DNA of 64,000 nt from a virus (IMGVR_UViG_3300034101_003554:1-64000); one strand, 5' to 3'; shown: positions 35,163-43,173, counted from the stretch's first letter. Made by a program: numbers and translations. Notes: a model not told the origin generated them from the sequence alone.

Positions 35163-35973
35163 TTTTACCAAAACTATGTTTTAATTCAGGTTTACTTTTT
35201 TCTTGAACTAAAAATACATCACCTTCTTCCATTTCTTTATAATTTGGATGGTCATAGTCCTCAGAAAGATAATCAGAATCTTGAATTACTAAAAACTTTT
35301 TTCTACTCATCAATCGGTTATAAAATTCTGGGGAAATAACATCATCTGGCACCATATTTTCAAATTTTTTAGTAAAATTAATATCGTAAGATAGATATCT
35401 AGTCATTTTAACTAAAGTTTCATTAACTGCTTTAATCTCTCCCTTACCATCACATATTTCACATTCTAAATCACCATCACCTCCACAATCAGAACAAGTT
35501 TCACTACCTCGTCCATAACAATTACTACATTTTACTTCCCCGCCACCTTCACAATCATAACAATCGTCCCCATCACTATCAACACCATCACCATCACAGA
35601 CATCACATTCTACTCTACCATCACCACCACATTCAGAACAATCTACTTCTCCATCGCCATGACATTTTATACAACCTACATTACCACCACCATCACATTC
35701 ATAACATTCTTTATTTGGATTAAAACTTAAAATTTCTCCAATAGTAAATCTAGAGTAGTTATTACTAATAAAGTCATATAATTTAGATAAATCGACTGAA
35801 AATCTTTGTTCATAAGTTAAAAAACAAAATAACATTACGTCTTTACCATTCATAACATCTAAAAGATTCTGATCAACATAGTCACTTAAATTTATATAAA
35901 TTTCTTGAGGGGAATCGTAATTGTCAAAATAGTCTACATCTTCAACAATTTTAATTAAGGTTTTCTTATTCAT
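35149..35973 (-). CDS. DnaJ-type zinc-finger protein with eight CxxCxGxG motifs
   Basis: 274 residues. Residues ~90-175 hold eight consecutive CxxCxGxG-type motifs (CYECDGGG, CIKCHGDG, CSECGGDG, CDVCDGDG, CYDCEGGG, CSNCYGRG, CSDCGGDG, CEICDGKG). Cellular DnaJ has four. No J-domain HPD was seen. The zinc domain of DnaJ binds unfolded protein, so it may assist the phage DnaK, or be an independent chaperone or scaffold. It is cotranscribed with the IMPDH-like gene. Confidence 0.85.
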   Translation of the reverse strand: MNKKTLIKIVEDVDYFDNYDSPQEIYINLSDYVDQNLLDVMNGKDVMLFCFLTYEQRFSVDLSKLYDFISNNYSRFTIGEILSFNPNKECYECDGGGNVGCIKCHGDGEVDCSECGGDGRVECDVCDGDGVDSDGDDCYDCEGGGEVKCSNCYGRGSETCSDCGGDGDLECEICDGKGEIKAVNETLVKMTRYLSYDINFTKKFENMVPDDVISPEFYNRLMSRKKFLVIQDSDYLSEDYDHPNYKEMEEGDVFLVQEKSKPELKHSFGKISAY

Positions 35974-35974
35974 A

Positions 35975-37000
35975 TTATTTATAATACCTTTTTAAGGCAT
36001 TCTCCGTAATAAATATATATTCAGTATCTTTAAATTCTTCTAAATTCTTTGAGTTAGTATATGACATTGCAGATTTAAGATAATCTTGTAGATTCTCAAG
36101 CCATTTATCCAAGGTATATTCAACTTTATTATATTTTGATATACCTTCAGATGTTATTAGTTTATCTCTACCCCATTTTTTTTGTACTTCTTTTGTACTC
36201 ATACCTCTAAATTTTTTATACATATATTTTCTAAGGTATGGTAAGTTATTCCAAATATAAGTTGATGTTGAATCATTTAATTTAATCCATTTATTGAAAT
36301 AAATTGGGGAACAAGATTCAAGACATTTGTTTAATACTCCACCTAACATAATATAATCAGCACCAAGGGCTAATGCTTTAATTATATCGTCATAATTTCT
36401 AAATCCACCATCAGCAACAATATTGGTTTTATAACCTCTTTTCTTTTTAATTTGACAACATTCTGAAATTAGAGAAGCCATAGGGTAATGAACACCAGTA
36501 TTAGCAGATGTTAGACACCCTGAACCACCACCAATACCAACACGAATATAATCAACACCAAGTTCAGCAAATTTCTCGTATGTTGTTGGATTGGCAATAT
36601 TACCAATCATTAATTCTTGGTCTGTTTTGATATTTTCAATGAAGTATTTACATAAGTCATATAATTTTGACATATGACCATTTGCGATATCAACAAGAAT
36701 TTTTTGATATATTGGTACTTTCTCAAATTTTTGATGTTTCAATACCATTAGTTCAAAATCATATAATGATATTGATGTAAAAACATTATTATCACTTGAA
36801 TATTCCCCTCTTGGTAAACAAACTTCTAAATTGTTACTTAAAAACTTTTTATAATTTGAATTATCTACCACAGTATCCATTGGACTTACTATAATGGGTA
36901 GGGTGACATTTTCGGTTAAAATGTTAATTTCACTTCTTGAATCAATATTTGTAATTGTTTCTGGAACTAAGGTGATGTCTTTAAAATCAAATTTCTGCAT
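35975..37000 (-). CDS. IMP dehydrogenase / GMP reductase family enzyme
   Basis: 341 residues, a TIM barrel without CBS domains. Motifs: FDFKDITLVPET (N-terminal), LPIIVSPMDTVV, ANGHMSKL, VGIGGGSGCLTSANTGVHYP (catalytic Cys loop, normally SxCxT), ADGGFRNYDDIIKALALGAD and MLGG. The length fits GMP reductase or a CBS-less IMPDH. It acts in guanine nucleotide supply for phage DNA synthesis. The catalytic loop reads SGCLTSAN rather than the usual S-[IV]-CTTR, so specificity is open. Confidence 0.88.
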   Translation of the reverse strand: MQKFDFKDITLVPETITNIDSRSEINILTENVTLPIIVSPMDTVVDNSNYKKFLSNNLEVCLPRGEYSSDNNVFTSISLYDFELMVLKHQKFEKVPIYQKILVDIANGHMSKLYDLCKYFIENIKTDQELMIGNIANPTTYEKFAELGVDYIRVGIGGGSGCLTSANTGVHYPMASLISECCQIKKKRGYKTNIVADGGFRNYDDIIKALALGADYIMLGGVLNKCLESCSPIYFNKWIKLNDSTSTYIWNNLPYLRKYMYKKFRGMSTKEVQKKWGRDKLITSEGISKYNKVEYTLDKWLENLQDYLKSAMSYTNSKNLEEFKDTEYIFITENALKRYYK

Positions 37001-37054
37001 ATGTAATTTATATTTGTTTAGCTAAAACATAAATCAATAATTTAAGAAATTCAA

Positions 37055-37681
37055 TTATTTACCTTTAAATCTTCTAACCATTTTTGTAATTAAATCTTTG
37101 AAAAGAATACCTGATATAGTTAAACCAGTAAAAGCAATAACTCTTGTTGCCAAATTTTTTAAATCACTATTTGTTACTAATCCATCAGTTACCATTTGAT
37201 ATATCATTGGGATGATTGGTATTATAAAGGTATAACTCAACATATTTGTTATTCTATGGAATGTGACACCCAAACTTTCAACAAAATCAGAAAAAACTGA
37301 TTTTAATTCGTTTGTTTTTTTTGATGATATTTTAAATTGTTTTAAAATACCATCTTCCTTTATTTTATCTAATATTTTATTGTTAAGTTCTTTATTTTCA
37401 ATTAAATGTGTTGATATGACACCAAGAATAATAAGAAATACTTGTAAATCGGTTAATTCTGGGAATCTACCTCTTACGAAATCTTCAACAGGACCCATAA
37501 ATCCACCAATACCTGCCCCCCAAGTTAAAAGAAATTGAAGATTCATTCCAATTTGAGTTTGAACTTCTGAAATCAATTTTTTTACTCTTTCAGCATTTTG
37601 TTTGATAATACTTCCAAGGTCTTCACCTATGTTTTCAAGTAATATCATTCTTTTTTGACTTTCTGTAATTATAATTCTCAT
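37055..37681 (-). CDS. Capsid-targeted membrane protein
   Basis: 208 residues. The leader MRIIITESQKRMILLE|N is followed by helices (MNLQFLLTWGAGIGGFMG, LQVFLIILGVISTHLI, then ITNMLSYTFIIPIIPMIYQM and RVIAFTGLTISGILF), at least three membrane segments. An ejected membrane-inserting protein is plausible, e.g. for a DNA-passage channel. It is divergent from 37730. Confidence 0.72.
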   Translation of the reverse strand: MRIIITESQKRMILLENIGEDLGSIIKQNAERVKKLISEVQTQIGMNLQFLLTWGAGIGGFMGPVEDFVRGRFPELTDLQVFLIILGVISTHLIENKELNNKILDKIKEDGILKQFKISSKKTNELKSVFSDFVESLGVTFHRITNMLSYTFIIPIIPMIYQMVTDGLVTNSDLKNLATRVIAFTGLTISGILFKDLITKMVRRFKGK

Positions 37682-37708
37682 ATCAATAAATATTTAAATA
37701 AATACATA

Positions 37709-37717
37709 ATATTTATA
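37709..37717 (+). promoter_or_regulatory. Late-promoter-like motif ATATTTATA
   Basis: 12 nt before the ATG at 37730. Confidence 0.5.
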
Positions 37718-37729
37718 AATAAAAAGAAC

Positions 37730-38230
37730 ATGAACGCATATTTTTTTAAAATGAACAAAGCGGAAAGGAATGACATTCTTGACCAACACAGACAAGTCTA
37801 TGATGGATTTGTTACAACATATGGACAACAAATAAATCAACAACCACTTTATGTCCAAGATTATGCAAATGATAAAGGTGGGATAACTGTTAATAATAAA
37901 GGTGAAGTTAAATCATATACCAATATGAGAATAAATGAAATGAGATATGATGGTAAAAGTACTGGATTATTTTCTGAGGAGGAAGATGATTATACTTATA
38001 TGACACCAACACAAAAAGATTTTACTGGTCAAGATATGATTGGAGATGGTGATGATGATGATTTGGATAAACCTTATTTTATGGAAATGGAAGAAGATGA
38101 TGACTATTTTGAAGAATATGAGGGTGACATTGATTTAAGTGATGAGGATGTTGATGATGACATAATAGAACCACTTCAAGAACAAGTTAATAAAACTTTG
38201 GATATGTTTAAACGATTTAAAAATTATTAA
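37730..38230 (+). CDS. Acidic structural-type protein
   Basis: 166 residues from MNAYFFKMNKAERNDILDQ, which places the late motif 12 nt upstream; a longer frame would cover the promoter. The C-terminal half is extremely acidic (DGDDDDLDKP, EEDDDYFEEYEGDIDLSDED). The N-terminal helix resembles the leader type but lacks a clear hydrophobic-x-Glu near residue 20 (RINE at ~70). It could be a scaffold or internal head protein. Confidence 0.65.
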   Translation: MNAYFFKMNKAERNDILDQHRQVYDGFVTTYGQQINQQPLYVQDYANDKGGITVNNKGEVKSYTNMRINEMRYDGKSTGLFSEEEDDYTYMTPTQKDFTGQDMIGDGDDDDLDKPYFMEMEEDDDYFEEYEGDIDLSDEDVDDDIIEPLQEQVNKTLDMFKRFKNY

Positions 38231-38232
38231 AA

Positions 38233-38526
38233 ATGGAAATTATTGAAATTATAACATTTCATATTAATAAACTAGAAGAAGTTTTAGAAGTTACATTTAG
38301 AACTAATTCAGATAGTGAAGAAGAGTGTAGAGAAGCTGAAATCCCATTTATTGAAATCGATGATTTTGGGTATAATTTTCATACAGATATAGATGAATTT
38401 AATTCAAGTGATGATTATGAAGACATTGATGATGATTTGTTCATTGACGAAAATGAAATATTATCATTTCTTAATGAATATTATGTTTTATTTATGGATA
38501 AATTACCAAAACCAGAATTACTATAA
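38233..38526 (+). CDS. Small acidic hypothetical protein
   Basis: 97 residues, very acidic (SSDDYEDIDDDLFIDENE), starting 2 nt after the preceding stop. Its TAA overlaps the next ATG (TAATG). Co-transcribed set of three; function unknown. Confidence 0.6.
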   Translation: MEIIEIITFHINKLEEVLEVTFRTNSDSEEECREAEIPFIEIDDFGYNFHTDIDEFNSSDDYEDIDDDLFIDENEILSFLNEYYVLFMDKLPKPELL

Positions 38527-38774
38527 TGGAAAATTACGAAATTGACAAAATAATTAGTTTAATGAAAAGATACACCCCCAAAAAAGATATTGATGGTGAA
38601 CTTGATGAACAAGATGCCGCACCAGCCGCTAGTGGTGGAGGGACTAAACCTGTTTATCCTACAGTAACAAAATGGGAGTCAGGTGTAACTAGAGGACCTG
38701 CAAATCAAATTGGAAATACTAAATGGAGAGATATTGTAAAAGTAACTAGAGGTAAAGCAAATACTTTGTTATAA
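38526..38774 (+). CDS. Small capsid-targeted candidate
   Basis: 82 residues. The N-terminal helix MENYEIDKIISLMKRYTPK leads to GELDE|Q, compatible with a prohead-protease site, then a Gly/Ala/Ser-rich linker (DAAPAASGGGTKP) and a basic tail. The leader assignment is weaker than in the MKIIITES types. Confidence 0.6.
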   Translation: MENYEIDKIISLMKRYTPKKDIDGELDEQDAAPAASGGGTKPVYPTVTKWESGVTRGPANQIGNTKWRDIVKVTRGKANTLL

Positions 38775-38779
38775 ACAAT

Positions 38780-38788
38780 ATATTTATT
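38780..38788 (+). promoter_or_regulatory. Late-promoter-like motif ATATTTATT
   Basis: 15 nt before the ATG at 38804. Confidence 0.5.
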
Positions 38789-38803
38789 AAATAAAAAAAC
38801 ATT

Positions 38804-39451
38804 ATGGACAATAATTTAAAAAGTTTAATATCTGAAAAACTTAATAGAACAAAAAAAACAATACTAAGAGAAAGGACTGAAGTTAAATATAGATTCAAAA
38901 TAATTAAAGAATTGAATAAAAATAAATCAAAAGAAAAATTGATTGATGATATTATAACTGAAATGTTCTATCTAAATTCAAATGGATATAAAAAAAGTGT
39001 TATTTCTGAAAATATAATTGATTGGTTTAAAAATTTATTAGGGTTTGGTGATAACACTATGATTGAACCGGTTATTGACACATTTAAAGAATCTCTTTTA
39101 GGATATCTTATCAAAATAATTACACCTGGGTCAACAAATAGTTATTTAGCTAATATTGTTAAAACTGGTTTAGCGGATATTGATATGAGTGATTTAAGTA
39201 AATTAACAGATTGTGAGTTTTTATCTGACACAATAACTAAAGCTATAGTTGAAGGAACGGTTAATAAATTGAAAAATAATGCTGGTATGACTGGTGGTAT
39301 TTATGATGTTGTTAGAAATGGATTAGTTGACCAATTAGATAATATGGAATTTGCAAAAAATATCAAAGAAGGTATTAATAACTTTATCTGTGATGCGATT
39401 GTTGATAAAATATCTTTATTAAAAGATAAAATTGAGGACATTACTGGATAA
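38804..39451 (+). CDS. Capsid-targeted protein of unknown function
   Basis: 215 residues. The leader MDNNLKSLISEKLNRTKKT continues to ILRE|R. The mature part is helical with amphipathic segments (ENIIDWFKNLLGFG, FKESLLGYLIKIITPG), as in membrane-interacting peptides. A cellular counterpart was not recognised. Confidence 0.7.
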   Translation: MDNNLKSLISEKLNRTKKTILRERTEVKYRFKIIKELNKNKSKEKLIDDIITEMFYLNSNGYKKSVISENIIDWFKNLLGFGDNTMIEPVIDTFKESLLGYLIKIITPGSTNSYLANIVKTGLADIDMSDLSKLTDCEFLSDTITKAIVEGTVNKLKNNAGMTGGIYDVVRNGLVDQLDNMEFAKNIKEGINNFICDAIVDKISLLKDKIEDITG

Positions 39452-39526
39452 TGTAAAGAAACCTGTAAGGTAGTGCTTACATGGGATAAACTCGACTAAA
39501 AGAAAGGGAGGTATCCAACATCTACC

Positions 39527-39552
39527 AAAAGGACGTGAAAACGTCCTTTTGT
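39527..39552. terminator. Bidirectional terminator
   Basis: AAAAGGACG (39527-39535) pairs with CGTCCTTTT (39542-39550) between convergent genes. Upstream, GTAAGgtagtgCTTAC (about 39466-39481) forms another small hairpin. Confidence 0.75.
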
Positions 39553-39555
39553 GTT

Positions 39556-40047
39556 TTAGTAGATATCGTTTTTAAATTCATTCCAAACTTGACCAACTGA
39601 TGAATTTAATATCTCTGAGAATATTGTTGGTTCGTAAGGTCTAGTATTTAATTTCATATTTGCTTCTTCAGGAGTTCTATCTCCTTTCAATCTATTACAA
39701 CTTGAACAACAAGTAATCAAATTCATCCAAGTGTTTTGTCCTCCTTTTGATTTGGGTATAATGTGATCAATTGTTAAATTTTTCTTACTACCACAATAAG
39801 TACATTCATTATTATCTCTTTTGTAAATTCTTTGTCTATTGATTCTTAATTTGTTGACTCTGAACTTAACAAAATTTAATAATCTAATTATTAATGGTCG
39901 TACAAACTGATTAACCCCAGATAAAATTGGTTTATCACTTGCTTTAATAACTTCAGCCTTACCTTTATTAACCAAGATAAATCCTTTATATACAGATGTT
40001 ACATTTATTGGGGTGAAATCCGCATTTAATACTAATACTTTTTCCAT
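39556..40047 (-). CDS. HNH endonuclease
   Basis: 163 residues from MEKVLVLNADFTPINV; an upstream in-frame ATG adds nine poorly conserved residues. CTYCGSKKNLTIDHIIPKSKGG and WMNLITCCSSCNRLKGDR give a complete HNH with two CxxC zinc pairs. It resembles chromosomal Bacteroidota HNH proteins of the McrA-like group rather than homing nucleases. Role could be DNA packaging, restriction or host DNA attack. Confidence 0.88.
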   Translation of the reverse strand: MEKVLVLNADFTPINVTSVYKGFILVNKGKAEVIKASDKPILSGVNQFVRPLIIRLLNFVKFRVNKLRINRQRIYKRDNNECTYCGSKKNLTIDHIIPKSKGGQNTWMNLITCCSSCNRLKGDRTPEEANMKLNTRPYEPTIFSEILNSSVGQVWNEFKNDIY

Positions 40048-40143
40048 ATTTGTTTTGTTGATTATACATTTCAATCAAATCTAAATACTCTTTTACATAT
40101 TATCAAATAAGAAAAAATATTTTATTCATTTTTGAATGAAAAA

Positions 40144-40175
40144 TTTGTTTGTTTGAACCTTAAAATATATCTTTG
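40144..40175 (+). promoter_or_regulatory. Bacteroidota-type promoter TTTG-N20-TATCTTTG
   Basis: TTTG at 40144-40147 and TATCTTTG at 40168-40175 fit the -33/-7 consensus of the Bacteroidota primary sigma factor. The ATG at 40192 lies 17 nt downstream. Confidence 0.7.
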
Positions 40176-40191
40176 TGTAAAATTAATCCCA

Positions 40192-40569
40192 ATGAAACAG
40201 AAAACACTTGATGCCATAAAATCAAATATTGAAACTGATGGTTTAATCAACACATCAGAACAATTTGGACTTAGTGTCAATAAATTAATTGAACTTTGTG
40301 ATTTACATTACAAAACATTTGAGGATATTGATTTCCAGCCTAATTGGGCAGGAGGTGTTGCTGGTAAAATTATGTTTGAAAATGGGTATGGTGCTTCGGT
40401 AATTCGTAATGAACAATCATATGGTGGTCATATAGGTTTATATGAATTGGCCGTACTTGACAATTATGGTAAATTAACTTATGATACCCCAATTACTGAT
40501 GATGTTCTTGGATATCTAAAACCAGAAGAAGTAACAAATTATTTAATTCAAATACAAGATTTAAAATGA
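40192..40569 (+). CDS. Hypothetical protein with helical module
   Basis: 125 residues from MKQKTLDAIKSNIETDG. The start is chosen because the promoter -7 box lies 17 nt upstream and a longer frame would cover it. Residues ~5-35 (NIETDGLINTSEQFGLSVNKLIEL) match the helical module of the LRR and other capsid-targeted proteins. It has no leader. It overlaps the next gene by 4 nt. Confidence 0.7.
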   Translation: MKQKTLDAIKSNIETDGLINTSEQFGLSVNKLIELCDLHYKTFEDIDFQPNWAGGVAGKIMFENGYGASVIRNEQSYGGHIGLYELAVLDNYGKLTYDTPITDDVLGYLKPEEVTNYLIQIQDLK

Positions 40570-40757
40570 AAAATTTAAAGTTAAACCAAGATGAATTTGT
40601 GTTATTAACCTCTCATTCTATGATGTTAAGAAATCATTTTATTGATGAGATGAACAAATCACAACACGAGGAGGTCAAAAATTATTATCAAAAAGAAATT
40701 GACAATATCAATAAACTTTTTGATATTTTGAATGAAAAATTTAAAACAAATATTTAA
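40566..40757 (+). CDS. Small helical hypothetical protein
   Basis: 63 residues, charged, predicted helical (FIDEMNKSQHEEVKNYYQKE). Coupled by ATGA overlap to the gene upstream. Function unknown. Confidence 0.65.
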   Translation: MKNLKLNQDEFVLLTSHSMMLRNHFIDEMNKSQHEEVKNYYQKEIDNINKLFDILNEKFKTNI

Positions 40758-40765
40758 AATTTCAC

Positions 40766-40797
40766 TTGACAAACCAAAGTATATATTTTATACTTTC
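40766..40797 (+). promoter_or_regulatory. Promoter of the TROVE-vWA gene
   Basis: TTG(AC) at 40766-40770 and TATACTTT at 40789-40796 are 20 nt apart, a Bacteroidota-like layout, 26 nt before the ATG at 40823. Confidence 0.55.
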
Positions 40798-40822
40798 AAA
40801 ACAAATTCAAAAACAGAATATT

Positions 40823-42226
40823 ATGAACTTCTTAGACGCATTACAGACAGAAGATACTTTAACTGAAAATGGTATGGTTACAAATTCATCAACTCTTAAC
40901 GAGTGTGTGAATCTATTCTTTACTATTGGAGCAATGAGAGGACAAGACAAAGAAAGATTGTTAAGTCTATTCTCAAAGGCTTTCATTGAGAGTCCTAAAA
41001 CTGCATTGCGTATATTATTTTGGGCAAGAGATGTTCGTGGTGGTGCTGGTGAAAGACAAATATTCCGTGATATAATCCAACTCTTAGCAGAGGTGGCACC
41101 AAAAGTATTGGCAAAGAATATTAAATTCATCCCTGAATTCGGTCGTTGGGACGATCTTACAGTCCTATTCAACACAAAAGTGAATGACGATGCGATTGAC
41201 ACAATAGTACAAGGTTTAGAAGCCAAAAATGGACTATGTGCAAAGTGGATGCCAAGAAAAGGAGTTATTTTTAACTCAATCAGGAAGGTTATGGGTCTTA
41301 CACCAAAATCATTACGTAAAACTTTGGTTGTTCTTTCCAAAACGGTCGAGCAAAAGATGTGTGCTAACGAGTGGACAAATATTGAATACTCAAAAGTACC
41401 ATCTTTGGCTATGGCTCGATACACCAAAGCGTTCTCTAAACACAATTTAATTGGTTTTGGAGAATACTTGGAATCATTGAAAAAAGGTGAGACCAAAGTA
41501 AATGCTGGGGCTGTATATCCATATGATGTTATTAAAACCTTGGAACAAGGTGTCAAAGATTTGGCAATAGAACAATGGAAAGCTCTCCCCAACTTTATGG
41601 AAGGAAGTACTGAAAGAATTTTACCAGTAGTTGATGTATCAGGTTCAATGATTAATTTAGCCGGTAACAATAGTAATCTAACTTGTTTGGATGTCGCAGT
41701 ATCATTGGGATTATATATTTCAGAAAGAAATGAAGGTTCTTTTAAAGACTCTTTCATTACATTCTCTGAGAGACCGCAATTACAAAAGTTGAGAGGTAAT
41801 CTATATGATAGATACACACAACTACGTGTAGCTGAATGGGGTATGAGTACAAACTTGGAGTCTGTGTTCAAATTGATTTTAAACCAATCAATTAAACACA
41901 ATGTACCTCAAAGTGAGATGCCGACTAAAATCCTTATCTTATCAGATATGGAATTTAATCAAGCAACTGGTCGTAATAATTCCGCAATTCAAATGATTCG
42001 TGAAGAATATGAGAATAGTGGATATCAACTACCTGGTATTATCTTTTGGAACATACAATCGAGAGGAGATAACTTCCCTGTTCGTTTTGATGAAAGTGGG
42101 ACAGCGTTAATATCTGGTTTTAGTCCTTCAATCTTGAAGTCAATTCTTGGTGGAAAAGAACTATCACCAGTATTAATTATGACCGAAACCATTGAGTCCG
42201 AAAGATACAAGATGATAGAAGTTTAA
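40823..42226 (+). CDS. TROVE-vWA protein (DUF2828, Ro60-like)
   Basis: 467 residues starting MNFLDALQTEDTLTENG, chosen because the promoter lies just upstream. The N-terminal helical-repeat part (TALRILFWARDVRGGAGERQ) is the DUF2828/TROVE type. The C-terminal von Willebrand A domain has the MIDAS motif VVDVSGSM (~274), later TNLESV and LSDMEFNQATG. Ro60 proteins of this architecture bind the ends of misfolded RNAs and Y RNAs. It lies directly before a folded RNA candidate (42234-42365) and the tRNA array. RNA binding is inferred. Confidence 0.85.
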   Translation: MNFLDALQTEDTLTENGMVTNSSTLNECVNLFFTIGAMRGQDKERLLSLFSKAFIESPKTALRILFWARDVRGGAGERQIFRDIIQLLAEVAPKVLAKNIKFIPEFGRWDDLTVLFNTKVNDDAIDTIVQGLEAKNGLCAKWMPRKGVIFNSIRKVMGLTPKSLRKTLVVLSKTVEQKMCANEWTNIEYSKVPSLAMARYTKAFSKHNLIGFGEYLESLKKGETKVNAGAVYPYDVIKTLEQGVKDLAIEQWKALPNFMEGSTERILPVVDVSGSMINLAGNNSNLTCLDVAVSLGLYISERNEGSFKDSFITFSERPQLQKLRGNLYDRYTQLRVAEWGMSTNLESVFKLILNQSIKHNVPQSEMPTKILILSDMEFNQATGRNNSAIQMIREEYENSGYQLPGIIFWNIQSRGDNFPVRFDESGTALISGFSPSILKSILGGKELSPVLIMTETIESERYKMIEV

Positions 42227-42233
42227 AAAAAAT

Positions 42234-42365
42234 GGAAAAATTGGTTTAAAAGGAATGATTACTGCAAAGTTAACACAACAAATCAATGAGGGGGGTTAGT
42301 CTCACTTTCCTAATCGCACGGGAATAAATTACTAACCAAAAACCCATTCTGAAACCAATTTTTCC
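42234..42365 (+). ncRNA. Structured RNA next to Ro60-like gene (Y-RNA candidate)
   Basis: GGAAAAATTGGTTT (42234-42247) pairs perfectly with AAACCAATTTTTCC (42352-42365), continued by GAATG/CATTC (42253-42257, 42345-42349). Inside, GGTTAGT (42294-42300) pairs with ACTAACC (42331-42337). The long terminal stem with a large internal loop, directly behind a Ro-like gene, is the general plan of Y RNAs. A second 3' strand at 42538-42560 could pair with the same 5' strand instead (GGAATGATT/AATCATTCC). Identity is inference. Confidence 0.5.
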
Positions 42366-42595
42366 TATTTTTTCTTGACTTAATGAAACTTTTAAATTAA
42401 ATTTACGTTATATAGAACAAAGGATAGATTCAGCAAATTAAAATATCAAATTTAGTCAAATTGAACAAAAACTATCCTGACAATTAAGGTTATAACGAAT
42501 GAGTTCAGCAACTTAAAAAAGACAGCATATCTTAAAAAATCATTCCGAACCAAACTTTTTAATAATTTAGTAATATTTATAAACAAATAACAAAA
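42366..42595 (+). other. Non-coding stretch with repeated RNA-like segments
   Basis: About 230 bp. AGGATAG (42421-42427) pairs with CTATCCT (42472-42478). TTCAGCAA is repeated (42429 and about 42504). The segment CATTCCGAACCAAACTTTTTAA at 42541 repeats CATTCTGAAACCAATTTTTCC at 42345. A TTGACTT box near 42375 may start a transcript. No gene seen. Confidence 0.4.
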
Positions 42596-42691
42596 ATGAG
42601 AACATCGATAAACCATATTAGTAATTCAGTACAACCGCAATTTAAAAATTGTTGGTCAGCGGATTCTTATGGTTCAGGTGGAATCTCGTGA
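42596..42691 (+). CDS. Possible 31-residue peptide
   Basis: MRTSINHISNSVQPQFK followed by NCWSADSYGSGGIS. It has ATATTTATA (42573-42581) 14 nt upstream and a strong terminator just downstream, which argues for expression. Glycine-rich tail. Function unknown; it may be non-coding. Confidence 0.4.
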   Translation: MRTSINHISNSVQPQFKNCWSADSYGSGGIS

Positions 42692-42720
42692 TGGTAAAAA
42701 AAATATTAATTTTTTATACA

Positions 42721-42752
42721 AACCCTGGACAAAAGACGTTCAGGGTTTTTTT
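42721..42752 (+). terminator. Rho-independent terminator before the tRNA array
   Basis: AACCCTG (42721-42727) pairs with CAGGGTT (42741-42747), then a T run. Confidence 0.8.
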
Positions 42753-42782
42753 GTGTTCTTTGACATCGTTGGTAAAATATAA

Positions 42783-42855
42783 TCCCCCTTGGTATAAAGG
42801 TTGATTACATCAGATTTTGAATCTGAGGATGGTGGTTCAATTCCATCAGGGGGAA
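42783..42855 (+). tRNA. tRNA-Gln(UUG)
   Basis: TCCCCCT/AGGGGGA acceptor, anticodon arm TCAGA-TTTTGAA-TCTGA (TTG), T arm TGGTTCAATTCCA. First canonical tRNA of the array. CCA is not encoded. Confidence 0.92.
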
Positions 42856-42931
42856 CAATTTAAAGTGGTTAAATTTGACCACTTAAAAAAAAATATGCAA
42901 TATTGGAACTTTAAGGGATGTGGGATGGTTA

Positions 42932-42939
42932 TAATAATG
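42932..42939 (+). promoter_or_regulatory. Variant promoter TTGGAACT...TTATAATAATGTAAC
   Basis: A TTGGAACT element (42903-42910) and TTATAATAATGTAAC (-7 region about 42929-42943) recur almost unchanged at 51503/51530 and 56758/56785, each before a small protein gene. Confidence 0.5.
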
Positions 42940-42963
42940 TAACACACTTAAAAAAATAATAAA

Positions 42964-43125
42964 ATGGAAATGAAAAATCTAACTGGAGCTGAAAAAGTAC
43001 TTTACAAAGCAACTTATGAATTCTTTCTTAATGTTGTAAAAGTTTCTGATGAATGTGCTCATAATGAAGCAATCAATAAGATTGACAAAACTAGAAAGTT
43101 GGCTAAAAAAGTATCTCGTTACTAA
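42964..43125 (+). CDS. Small protein
   Basis: 53 residues, MEMKNLTGAEKVLYKATYEF then a Lys-rich tail (KIDKTRKLAKKVSRY). It follows a variant promoter and lies between tRNA genes. Predicted helical; function unknown. Confidence 0.6.
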   Translation: MEMKNLTGAEKVLYKATYEFFLNVVKVSDECAHNEAINKIDKTRKLAKKVSRY

Positions 43126-43141
43126 AAAACTTGATAAAACA

Positions 43142-43173
43142 TTTGGAAATAAGAATAAAGGATTGTAATTTTG
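43142..43173 (+). promoter_or_regulatory. Bacteroidota-type promoter TTTG-N20-TAATTTTG
   Basis: TTTG 43142-43145 and TAATTTTG 43166-43173. Transcription would start about at the tRNA-like RNA at 43178. Confidence 0.75.

Noticed and set aside
40807-41901. Long 364-codon frame opposite the TROVE-vWA gene
   Set aside because: Exact antisense shadow of a well-supported gene with clear motifs; its own translation has no recognisable domain.
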